DNA from: JBOGWY01 sp050694015
Lineage (GTDB): Bacteria > Actinomycetota > CADDZG01 > WHSQ01
DNA length: 15,601 bases
Assembly: GCA_050694015.1 (NCBI GenBank)
Contig: JBOGWY010000004.1
Coordinates: forward strand, 1-15,601
Reading direction: 5' to 3'
Part shown: one piece after another, positions 6,789-13,102 of the stretch
Numbering within the stretch: the stretch's first letter is position 1
Layout of the letters: every line of letters starts with the position of its first letter
Notes under the pieces: generated by a model
Told to the model about the DNA's origin: nothing
The model's database searches: none
The model's input: only the letters and a program-made list of their open reading frames with translations
Translations under genes and position numbers: made by a program

Positions 6789-7384
6789 TGCGACTCTCGG
6801 TCCTCGACCACGGCCATAGAGGTCGCGTTCGCCTGCTCTTCTTCATGCTGCGCGGCCGCGTACCGGACGTCTTCAAGACCACTATGTATCGCCCGGAGTT
6901 CTTCGGGCGCAAGTTCTCGGCCATCCTGCACGAGATCATGCGCGGCCCGTCACCTTGGTCGGTCGGAGAACGCGAACTCTTCGCCGCCTATACGTCGCGG
7001 CTGAACCAATGCCCCTTCTGAACGGGCGCTCACGGCGCGGTCGCGTCGGTTGCGATGGATCCCTCCTTGGTCCAGTCGGTGCTGGAGCAGGGAGCCGGCG
7101 CGCCGGTGGACCCGGCCTTGAAGGCGGCGCTCGCGTTGATCGAAGGATTCACGCTCGGACCCGAGGAGCTTTCGGTCCACGACATCCGCCGGGCACGCGC
7201 CACCGGTCTGACGGACGTGGCGATCGAGCACGTCTTTGATGTGGCCACGGTCTTCAACGTCCTCGACCGGCTCGCCGATGCGTTCGCGTTCCACGTGCTC
7301 GACGACGAGGTATTCCTGAAGGGTGCTCCGATCGTGCTCAGGTTCGGTTATCGCTACCCGGCCCCGTTGTGGCCACGGGGGTGA
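6788..7384 (+). CDS. AhpD-like thiol peroxidase, probable selenoprotein (in-frame TGA at 7019-7021 read as Sec78)
   Basis: One frame encodes 198 residues if TGA at 7019-7021 is decoded. AhpD-like proteins use a CxxC pair to reduce hydroperoxides or recycle a peroxiredoxin. Here the motif is C75-P-F-U78-T-G-A-H82, with E63 twelve residues before C75. These spacings match the E118/C130/C133/H137 relay of M. tuberculosis AhpD. The sequence before the TGA (RELFAAYTSRLNQCPF) and after it (TGAHGAVASVAM) join into one family signature with no frame shift. The C-terminal half (DIRRARATGLTDVAIEHVFDVATV) is the usual second part of the fold, and the total length is normal for the family. ATG 6788 has AAGG five bases upstream and overlaps the preceding stop by one base. 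A hairpin with a GGUC loop follows the TGA. Alternatives are a TGC-to-TGA mutation (pseudogene), a sequencing error, or truncation to 77 residues; I find these less likely given the hairpin and the exact position. Confidence 0.8.
7027..7054 (+). promoter_or_regulatory. Candidate bacterial SECIS hairpin downstream of the in-frame TGA
   Basis: Bases 7033-7038 (CGGCGC) pair with 7043-7048 (GCGTCG), giving six pairs including one G-U, closed by the loop GGTC (7039-7042). Below an internal loop, 7027-7029 (CGC) can pair with 7052-7054 (GCG). The loop begins 17 bases after the TGA. In E. coli fdhF the GGUC loop begins about 18 bases after its UGA. Bacterial SelB recognises such a hairpin with a G-U-containing apical loop. 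The whole element is also translated as part of the AhpD-like frame, as in known bacterial selenoprotein genes. Confidence 0.65.
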
Positions 7385-7393
7385 TCGAGGTCC

Positions 7394-7474
7394 ATGACGA
7401 GCAAACCTTCTGATCCCGAGCTCGCACATTGGGCCGAGTTGATCGAACGACTTAGGTGGGCCGCGGTCCTGTGA
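7394..7474 (+). CDS. Possible 26-residue small ORF, function unknown
   Basis: An ATG preceded by GAGG (7387-7390, only three bases away) opens 26 codons ending at TGA 7472-7474, ten bases after the peroxidase stop. The peptide (SKPSDPELAHWAELIERL in its core) is amphipathic and mildly resembles the first residues of the 6471 gene (SDERSHPELARLNEL). It could be a small protein, a remnant of a duplicated gene start, or chance. I cannot assign a function. Confidence 0.2.
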   Translation: MTSKPSDPELAHWAELIERLRWAAVL

Positions 7475-7480
7475 GCTCCG

Positions 7481-7493
7481 TAGACTCGGAGGT
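7481..7493 (+). promoter_or_regulatory. Candidate -10 box for leaderless transcript of the 7494 hydrolase
   Basis: TAGACT at 7481-7486 is followed by seven bases and then the GTG at 7494. The only Shine-Dalgarno-like string, GGAGG at 7488-7492, is one base from the GTG and too close to act. The TAGACT box seven bases ahead of the start fits a leaderless actinobacterial promoter, so this gene may be transcribed separately from the upstream operon. No clear -35 box is seen. Confidence 0.4.
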
Positions 7494-8261
7494 GTGAACG
7501 GATCCGGCCGGATCCCGGTGGTGCTGGTCCCTGGGGCCGTGATGCCCGCGGGCCTCGCGTACACCGATCTCGTGGACGCGTTGGGTCCCGAGGTCGAGGC
7601 GCGCTACAAGGACCTCGAGGTCTACGCGGCCGACGCGCCTCCGCCCGCCTACGGACTCGGTACCGAGGTCCAGGGGATCCGCCGGTTCGCCCGCGACGCG
7701 GGCTTCGAGGAGTTCCATCTCGTCGGGTACTCGGCCGGCGGCGCGGCGTCCGTTGCCTACTGCGCAACACACCCCGAGGACCTGCTCAGCCTGACGCTCC
7801 TCGAACCGGCATGGGCCGGTCGCGAGGGGAGATCCGAGCTCGAGCTCGAGCAAGCGGCGGAGTTCGATCGGATCATGACCTTGCCTCCCCACGAGATGAT
7901 GCCGGCGTTCGTCCGCGCGCAACTGAAAGAAGGAGTGGAACCGCCGCCCCCTCCGCCCGGTCCCCCACCTCCGTGGATGGCGCAACGTCCCGCGGGCCTG
8001 GACGCGATCGTGCGGTCGTTCGAGACGTTCCCGCTCGACAACAAGAGGTTGCGCGCCTTCGAGCGACCGGTCCTGTTCGTGCTCGGTGGTAAGAGCCATC
8101 CAGCGCAGTACCTGGAGATCGCGACGCGCCTGGAGACGCTGTTCCCCGACTTCACCCTGGAGGTGTTCGAAGAGCGCCACCATTTCGATCCTCCGCACCG
8201 GGTCGAGCCCGAGGCTCTGGCTCCCATGCTGCGCGCGCTCTGGGACCGCGCGAGCGTCTAG
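7494..8261 (+). CDS. Alpha/beta hydrolase
   Basis: A 255-residue soluble alpha/beta hydrolase. It has the early strand with oxyanion loop VVLVPGAV, the nucleophile elbow G-Y-S80-A-G-G, and a late FEERHHFDP in which H229 or H230 is the probable catalytic His. The acid is probably in the region after VLFVLGGKSH. There is no signal peptide. A proline run (six Pro, Gly, four Pro, Trp, about residues 150-161) sits in the cap region and would need EF-P for translation. The start GTG 7494 is supported by the -10-like box and by the fold beginning right after it. The gene converges on the ABC permease gene and their stop codons overlap within CTAG (8258-8261). The substrate is unknown; esterase or epoxide-hydrolase-like roles are possible. 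Confidence 0.85.
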   Translation: MNGSGRIPVVLVPGAVMPAGLAYTDLVDALGPEVEARYKDLEVYAADAPPPAYGLGTEVQGIRRFARDAGFEEFHLVGYSAGGAASVAYCATHPEDLLSLTLLEPAWAGREGRSELELEQAAEFDRIMTLPPHEMMPAFVRAQLKEGVEPPPPPPGPPPPWMAQRPAGLDAIVRSFETFPLDNKRLRAFERPVLFVLGGKSHPAQYLEIATRLETLFPDFTLEVFEERHHFDPPHRVEPEALAPMLRALWDRASV

Positions 8262-9091
8262 CCCGAGCGCTTCAGCTTGCCATGGCGCTTCGCGTAGGCC
8301 TCGCCGCGCCTGAAGATCCAGACGCCGAGTGGGATCGAGATCACGCCGATCACCGCGAGCGCGGCAAGCTCGCCGCCGAGCGAGCCGACGCCGGCACCCT
8401 CGAGGATCGCATCGCGTATCCCCTCGAGCGCGTAGGTCGCCGGCGAGATCGTCGCGAGCCACTGCATCGGCTCCGGCAGGATCTCGACCGGGTAGTAGAT
8501 ACCCGAAACGACGAGCAGCATCCCCTGCGCGATGAAGCCAAGCTGCGCGCCCTTCTCGGGTGAGATCAGCGGGAGCACAGCGGTCATGATCCCGAGGCCG
8601 ATGAACGACACCGACGCCACCGCGAGCACCACCATCGCGGATACGAAATCGGCTTGCGGCATCTCGAGATCGAAGAAGAACGCGACGACGCTGAACAGCA
8701 ATGCCGCTCGGACGACCCCGTAGGCGATCGCGAAGATACCGACGCCGACGAGATGCACGCCGCGCGACAGTGGGGCCATGAACGTGTACTCGATCGTTCC
8801 TTCCCACCGCTCCCAGGCCACGGTCTCGGTGAGGATCTCGAAGATGATCCCGAGGTACGCCCAGATGACCGCGCCGATCAGCAGGATCGTCGTGTAGCGG
8901 TTCACGTCTATCTGCCCGCCCGAGGCTTCGACGCCCCGCGCGATGAAGACGATCGTCAGGGAGTTCGCGACCGTCCAGATGAAGAACGCGATCTCCCACA
9001 CGAAATATCTCTTGACGAGATAGATGTTCCTCTCGATGACGCCGCCGAGACCGATGAACTCGGCCCTCAGCGTGCTCGCTGCGCCTCTCAT
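8258..9091 (-). CDS. ABC-2 type exporter permease
   Basis: A 277-residue integral membrane protein with about six hydrophobic segments, typical of ABC-2 permeases such as DrrB. The cytoplasmic N-terminus is followed by YFVWEIAFFIWTVANSLTIV and further helices. The conserved late segment SGIYYPVEILPEPMQWLATISP is the usual ABC-2 signature just before the last helix (P-x-x-L/M...I-x-P). With the adjacent ATPase it forms a dimeric exporter of unknown substrate, possibly a lipid, a drug or a polymer. The ATG at 9091 shares one base with the stop of the ATPase gene (TGATG on the minus strand), implying coupled translation. The end overlaps the convergent hydrolase stop. Confidence 0.88.
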   Translation of the reverse strand: MRGAASTLRAEFIGLGGVIERNIYLVKRYFVWEIAFFIWTVANSLTIVFIARGVEASGGQIDVNRYTTILLIGAVIWAYLGIIFEILTETVAWERWEGTIEYTFMAPLSRGVHLVGVGIFAIAYGVVRAALLFSVVAFFFDLEMPQADFVSAMVVLAVASVSFIGLGIMTAVLPLISPEKGAQLGFIAQGMLLVVSGIYYPVEILPEPMQWLATISPATYALEGIRDAILEGAGVGSLGGELAALAVIGVISIPLGVWIFRRGEAYAKRHGKLKRSG

Positions 9092-9945
9092 CAGTCGTCT
9101 ACCTCTTCCTCTTCTTGTACGAACTCGCGGCCGGTGGCGGCGAAGAACGCCTCTTCGAGCGTCCTAACGCCGTAGCGAAGCATCAGTTCGCCGGCGGTTT
9201 CGAGCGCGAGAAGTTTGCCTTCGTCGAGGATCCCGATCCGCTCTGCGAGTGCCTCGGCCTCCGCGAGGTCGTGCGTGCACAACAGGATCGTCGTGTCGTG
9301 CTCTGCCCGCATCTCTCGGATGAAGTTCTGCACCTCGAGCTTCGAGCGAGGGTCGAGTCCCGTCGTCGGCTCGTCCAACAACAGGAGGACCGGCGACGTG
9401 AGAAGGGCGCGCGCCAGCGCGACCTTCTGCTGCATGCCGCGCGACAGGTTCTCCATCGCCTCGTTGCGACGGTCGTCCGGGAACCCGACCTTCCCCAGGA
9501 TCCGGGGGATCTCCTTGCGCGTCTGCGATGGCGTCATGCCGTAGAAGCGTGACGCGTAGCTGAGGTTCTCGGTCGCCGACATCTTCTTGAAGAACGACGC
9601 TTCTACCGAAACGCGGTTCACGAGCGGGCGGATCGCTTTCGGATCCTCGAAGACGTCGTGGCCGAACACGGTGGCGGAACCCCCGTCGTTCATCAGCAAT
9701 GTCGACAGCAGCCGAACGAGCGTCGATTTGCCCGAGCCGTTCTGCCCGAGGATCGCGACGCACTCGCCACGTCCGATATCGAAGGTGACGTCGTGCAGGG
9801 CTACTTTCGCCTTCTTGCGCCCGACGAAGCCGCGCTTCTTGGAGCGGCGCCAGAAGGTCTTGCCCAGCTCGTGCACGCGCACGGCAGGCGCGGTCATAAC
9901 GCGAGGACCGACGGGCGTGGAACTGGATAGATCGATGGCAGACAT
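9091..9945 (-). CDS. ABC-2 type exporter ATP-binding protein
   Basis: A 284-residue cytoplasmic ATPase. Motifs: Walker A G67-QNGSGKST, signature LSRGM (167-171), Walker B LLLLDE (D191, E192), D-loop TTGLD and H-loop CTHD with H225. Two points differ from the textbook form: the signature is LSRGM rather than LSGGQ, as in many ABC-2 exporter ATPases, and the Q-loop position appears to be Glu (SVEASFF). An unusual basic insertion (residues about 33-48, RRSKKRG and RKKAK) lies between the first two strands. The C-terminus ends in an acidic run. ATG 9945 has AGGAG four bases upstream. It is the first gene of a two-gene operon with the permease and diverges from the sigma factor across 413 bases. 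Confidence 0.92.
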   Translation of the reverse strand: MSAIDLSSSTPVGPRVMTAPAVRVHELGKTFWRRSKKRGFVGRKKAKVALHDVTFDIGRGECVAILGQNGSGKSTLVRLLSTLLMNDGGSATVFGHDVFEDPKAIRPLVNRVSVEASFFKKMSATENLSYASRFYGMTPSQTRKEIPRILGKVGFPDDRRNEAMENLSRGMQQKVALARALLTSPVLLLLDEPTTGLDPRSKLEVQNFIREMRAEHDTTILLCTHDLAEAEALAERIGILDEGKLLALETAGELMLRYGVRTLEEAFFAATGREFVQEEEEVDD

Positions 9946-10358
9946 GAGGCTCCTAGAAGGTTGATCCGTGCGGACGTGCGCGGAAAGAGGGCCCGTTGCT
10001 CAGCGACGGGCGGCGGTGCACGGGGGCAGTGTCAACCTCGAGCTCTCACGTCGGAAAGGTTACTCCTTCCCTCGTGGTAACGGCAACCGCGCGCACTCCG
10101 CCATCGGTTCGCCGATCCAGAGCGCGCTCCGCGATCGTGGATGAGGTCATTCGACAACGCGTGAAAGAGCGCATCGACCGCGAGACATAGACCGCGCGGT
10201 CAACTTCGGATTCTTTTTCGCGCGAGCTCGCGCGTTACCGCCTGCGCTTGACCGCGCGGTCCAGTCGAGATCGATCAATGTGGTTCAAAGCCGTAACACG
10301 CGCGTGCGCCGACGAGTCTCTAGAACTAAGACCCTCGGCATGGGAGGCCAGATCTACG
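9946..10358. other. Non-coding divergent region between exporter and sigma-factor operons
   Basis: No convincing gene is present. The region must hold the promoters for the exporter (-) and for the sigma factor/FAS II operon (+). A TTGACA on the minus strand (10035-10030) lies 85 bases before the exporter ATG, but I see no matching -10 box. The plus strand has TTGACC at 10248 inside a palindrome and TAGAAC at 10321, neither with a good partner. The striking content is the nested inverted repeat at 10190-10261, listed separately. The 5' part, 9946-10189, shows nothing I can name. Confidence 0.6.
10190..10261. repeat. 72-bp nested inverted repeat upstream of the sigma factor gene
   Basis: Arm one, GACCGCGCGGTCAA (10190-10203), is the exact reverse complement of arm two, TTGACCGCGCGGTC (10248-10261). 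Each arm contains the 12-bp palindrome GACCGCGCGGTC. Almost at the centre lies a 16-bp perfect palindrome, CGCGCGAGCTCGCGCG (10219-10234), next to a T run (10214-10218). The layout suggests an operator for a dimeric regulator with two sites 60 bp apart, or a structured 5' leader. A terminator is less likely because no plus-strand gene precedes it. Confidence 0.6.
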
Positions 10359-10982
10359 ATGAGCATCGACGCGGCCGAACGTTCGGTCGCACTCGACGAC
10401 GAGACGCTCGCGCTCGACGCCGCCAAGGAATCTGCTGCATTCGCCGAGTTGTATGAGCGTTACCTCTTCCCCGTTCACCGTTACGTGCGATCGCAGGTAC
10501 CGGACGCGGCGACCGCAGAGGATCTCACCGCGCAGGTCTTCTACAAGAGCCTGATCTCGGCGCGGACGTTCCGAGGTGAGGGCAGCTATCGCGCGTGGAT
10601 ATTCCAGATCGCGCGGAACACGGTCACGACGTGGAGGGCGCGCCGGCGTAACGCGGAGATACCGATCCCCGAGATCCACGAAGAGATCGCGGCCTCCGAT
10701 GCCCCCGTCGAGCCCGAACCCGACGAGATCACCGCAACGGTTTACGAGCTTCCGGCCGCGCAGCGCGAAGTGATCCTGCTGCGCTACTGGGACGACCTCA
10801 CCGTCGATGAGATAGCCGAGACCACGCGGCGGTCGCCGGGAGCCGTCCGACAGCTGCTCCACCGTGCCCGCGCTCGGCTCCGCAAGAACCTGTCCGGCGC
10901 GGACATCACCGCTCTGGCCGGAGCGACGGGCGCCTCGGCTCTCGCCATCTACTCGATAGCGCGCAAGAAGAGGAAGCGATGA
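10359..10982 (+). CDS. ECF-type RNA polymerase sigma factor
   Basis: A 207-residue sigma-70 family protein of the extracytoplasmic-function class. Region 2 spans about 25-100 (FAELYERYLFPVHRYVRSQV, then AEDLTAQVFYKSL and RAWIFQIARNTV). An acidic linker follows, then region 4 at about 128-182 (LPAAQREVILLRYWDDLTV and AVRQLLHRARARLRKNL), with no region 3 or 1.1. After region 4 is an extra tail with a small-residue hydrophobic stretch (ALAGATGASALAIYSIA) ending in RKKRKR. I chose ATG 10359 because GGGAGG is upstream (11 bases) and the product fits ECF length; an in-frame TTG at 10248 would add 37 residues running through the palindrome. No anti-sigma gene is adjacent. Instead the stop overlaps the fabD start by 4 bases (ATGA), tying it to fatty acid synthesis genes. 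Confidence 0.92.
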   Translation: MSIDAAERSVALDDETLALDAAKESAAFAELYERYLFPVHRYVRSQVPDAATAEDLTAQVFYKSLISARTFRGEGSYRAWIFQIARNTVTTWRARRRNAEIPIPEIHEEIAASDAPVEPEPDEITATVYELPAAQREVILLRYWDDLTVDEIAETTRRSPGAVRQLLHRARARLRKNLSGADITALAGATGASALAIYSIARKKRKR

Positions 10983-11839
10983 TCACCGGTCTCTTCCCCG
11001 GGCAGGGTCTCGATGCGCGGCATGTGGACAACGCGCTCTCGAGCGAGCATCCGTACATCGCCGACGCATCGGAAGTCCTCGGGACCGATCTTCCGCGCTC
11101 GATCGCGCGGATCGCCGGCCGGTCGCCTCGGAGCTCGATACCGACCGATCTCGCGCAGGTGGCGATCTTCGTGGCGGGCATCGTCGCGTTCGAGAGGGAG
11201 AGAACGACGACCCCCTTCGAGCGGCTTCTCGGTCACAGCCTCGGCGAATACACCGCCCTCGTCGCCGCGCGTGCGATGTCGTTCCACGATGCGCTTCGCG
11301 TGGTGACCGTGCGCGCCCGCGCCATGAAGCGGGCGGCGCAAGCGTCGCACGGAGGCATGGCCGCAGCGGCAGGTATCGAGCCGGCGACGGCCCGGGAGAT
11401 CTGCGAGCGGCGTGGTGTCTTCATCGCCAACGACAATTCGCCGAGCCAACTCGTCCTCGCGGGGCCGGAGCGCGAGCTGGCACTTGCGGCCTCGGATGTG
11501 GGCGCCGCCGGAGGCAGGACGGTATTGCTCCCCGTCGACGGCGCGTTCCACACGCCGGCGATGGCTCCCGCGGCGAGCGCGCTCCAGGCCGCGCTCGCGC
11601 ACGTCGACGTGCGCAGTCCTCGCATCGAGGTCATCTCGAACGTGACCGCTGCTCCGTACCGATCGCCCGGTGAGATCAGGAAGCTCCTCGTCCGTCAACT
11701 CACCGAGACCGTCCGGTTCCGCGAGTCACTCGTGGAGGCGGTCGCGCGGGGGTCGTCGGAGTTCGTGGATCTCGGTCCGGGCCGCGTCGTCGCCCGCCTC
11801 GCCGATGCCGTGACCACCAGCGAGGTCGCCCATGTCTGA
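10979..11839 (+). CDS. fabD: Malonyl-CoA:ACP transacylase
   Basis: It transfers malonyl from CoA to the phosphopantetheine arm of ACP and so supplies the extender unit for FAS II in the cytoplasm. The 286-residue protein has FPGQG near the start (6-10), the nucleophile elbow G-H-S87-L-G-E-Y, R112 (malonate carboxylate binding, R117 in E. coli), and GAFH191 with the catalytic His. It is slightly shorter than E. coli FabD (309). The start ATG overlaps the sigma factor stop by 4 bases, and the end overlaps the next gene by 8 bases. The position directly ahead of fabH, fabG, acpP and fabF supports the assignment over a polyketide-type acyltransferase. Confidence 0.94.
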   Translation: MITGLFPGQGLDARHVDNALSSEHPYIADASEVLGTDLPRSIARIAGRSPRSSIPTDLAQVAIFVAGIVAFERERTTTPFERLLGHSLGEYTALVAARAMSFHDALRVVTVRARAMKRAAQASHGGMAAAAGIEPATAREICERRGVFIANDNSPSQLVLAGPERELALAASDVGAAGGRTVLLPVDGAFHTPAMAPAASALQAALAHVDVRSPRIEVISNVTAAPYRSPGEIRKLLVRQLTETVRFRESLVEAVARGSSEFVDLGPGRVVARLADAVTTSEVAHV

Positions 11840-12116
11840 GCTTGCGCACGAGGTGATGCCGTCCGATGCAGAGGTGGCGCACATCCGCGAACGGCTCGTT
11901 ATCGCACCCTGCGGCGGTCACTTCGAGCCGTTACCGCCGGAGACGTTCACGAGTGAGGGCGAGTGGGCCCGAAGGGGGCAACGGATAGCGAACATCCGCT
12001 CCCACGACGTTGTCACCCCCGTCGTCTGCCACTTCGACGGCTGGGTCATGGGGATGCTCGCGATCCCGGGCCAACCGGTGCACAAGGGCGACCGGCTCTT
12101 CTGGATCAGAACGTGA
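11832..12116 (+). CDS. Biotinyl/lipoyl-domain-like protein lacking the acceptor lysine
   Basis: A 94-residue protein with the two half-repeats of the biotinyl/lipoyl barrel: residues about 23-55 (IAPCGGHFEPL ... ARRGQRIANI) and about 60-92 (VTPVVCHFDGWVMGML ... VHKGDRLFWI). Canonical BCCP has EAMKM at the hairpin between the halves. Here that place is I-R-S-H-D (55-59), and the only lysine in the whole protein is K85 in the HKGD turn. It therefore cannot be biotinylated or lipoylated at the usual site. Two cysteines, C27 and C66, occupy similar places in the two halves. Its place between fabD and fabH, overlapping both neighbours (8 and 4 bases), suggests a structural or regulatory role in FAS II, which is inference. 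The start ATG has GAGG about seven bases upstream. Confidence 0.65.
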   Translation: MSELAHEVMPSDAEVAHIRERLVIAPCGGHFEPLPPETFTSEGEWARRGQRIANIRSHDVVTPVVCHFDGWVMGMLAIPGQPVHKGDRLFWIRT

Positions 12117-13102
12117 CGGCGGCGGTGTTCAGCGGGCTCGGTATCGCCCTTCCATCCGGCGAGCTAACGAACGACGACCTCTCGCGGCGCGTCGACCGCC
12201 CCGCCGCATGGATCGAGGCACGCACCGGGATCGTGTCGCGACGCGTCGCGATCGAAGGCGAGTCCACGTCCGGTCTCGCGATCGCCGCATCTCGGGGCGC
12301 GCTGGCGGACGCGGGTCTCACCGCGTCCGACATCGACCTGATCATCTGCGCCACCGTGACTCCCGACTGGGCCTTTCCTGCAACCGCATGTCTGATCCAA
12401 GCCGCCCTCGGAGCAACGGTCCCCGCGTTCGATCTCAACGCGGGATGCTCCGGCTTCCTGTTCGCGCTCGCTCAGGCCGACGCCGCGATCCGCTCCGGCA
12501 GTGCTCGACGCGTCCTCGTAGTGGGTGCCGAGGTGCTGTCGCGGATCGTCGACCACGACGACGTCGGAACGTCGATCCTCTTCGGGGACGGAGCCGGCGC
12601 CGCGGTCGTCGAAGCGGGTCCCGATGGTGCCGGGTTCCGGACGTTCCGGCTCTTCTCCGATGGGAGCCGACCGCGCTTGCTGTTCCAGGCGCGGGAGACG
12701 GGACTGATCCGCATGGAGGGCCGTGAGGTCTACCGGGAGGCGGTGCAATCGATGTCGGCCGCGGTCGCCGAGACGCTCGGGGGTTCGGGGGTCTCGAGCG
12801 ACGACGTCGATCTCGTCGTGGCCCATCAGGCGAACCAACGCATCCTCGACGCGGTCTCGGAACGTGTGGGCATCGATCGCGCCCGGATGTTCTCGAACAT
12901 CCGTCATCGCGGTAACACTTCGGCGGCGTCGATCCCGATCGCGCTCTACGAAGCGCGCGAGCAGGGGCGGCTGTTCGACGGCGCGCTCGTCCTCCTCGCC
13001 GCGTTCGGAGCCGGGTTCGCGTGGGGAGCCGCGCTCCTGGGATGGGGCACCGCGAGCCCCGGCTCGCGACGCGTGCCGGTGCTGGAGGCCGCCGATGCCT
13101 GA
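12113..13102 (+). CDS. fabH: Beta-ketoacyl-ACP synthase III
   Basis: It condenses an acyl-CoA primer with malonyl-ACP to start each fatty acid. The 329-residue thiolase-fold protein has the full triad: C112 in NAGCSGF, H238 in AHQANQRI and N268 in RGNTSAAS. C112 has the same number as in E. coli FabH, and the length is close to the usual 317-335. ATP-independent priming with acetyl or branched acyl-CoA is expected; the primer cannot be read from the sequence. I chose GTG 12113, which overlaps the preceding stop by 4 bases (GTGA) and puts the first strand (VFSGLGIALP) in the usual place. A longer in-frame start at 11963 would overlap most of the preceding gene. Confidence 0.95.
   Translation: MTAAVFSGLGIALPSGELTNDDLSRRVDRPAAWIEARTGIVSRRVAIEGESTSGLAIAASRGALADAGLTASDIDLIICATVTPDWAFPATACLIQAALGATVPAFDLNAGCSGFLFALAQADAAIRSGSARRVLVVGAEVLSRIVDHDDVGTSILFGDGAGAAVVEAGPDGAGFRTFRLFSDGSRPRLLFQARETGLIRMEGREVYREAVQSMSAAVAETLGGSGVSSDDVDLVVAHQANQRILDAVSERVGIDRARMFSNIRHRGNTSAASIPIALYEAREQGRLFDGALVLLAAFGAGFAWGAALLGWGTASPGSRRVPVLEAADA

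Noticed and set aside
7019..7021. Reading the TGA as a plain stop, with separate genes at 6788-7021 and 7055-7384
   Set aside because: Each half would lack the other half of the AhpD fold, both are in the same frame, and the TGA falls on the conserved Cys position with a hairpin behind it. A nonsense mutation remains possible.
7452..8999. Long minus-strand open frame (515 codons)
   Set aside because: It is out of frame with the permease on the same strand and antisense to the hydrolase, both well supported; its composition is of shadow type.
9996..10190. 64-codon open frame in the divergent gap
   Set aside because: No ribosome binding site or motif; Ser/Arg/Thr-rich composition of chance frames. 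Its last part, VIRQRVKERID, is not enough to support a gene.
10190..10218. Rho-independent terminator (palindrome followed by T run)
   Set aside because: The stem is at most four or five pairs with a loop, it is separated from the T run by ten bases, and no plus-strand gene lies upstream.
10248..10358. TTG start for the sigma factor 37 codons upstream
   Set aside because: It would begin inside the palindrome, has no ribosome binding site, and adds sequence unlike ECF N-termini.
11963..12112. N-terminal extension of FabH from an upstream ATG
   Set aside because: It overlaps the biotinyl-like gene and would precede the normal first strand of the FabH fold by 50 unrelated residues.
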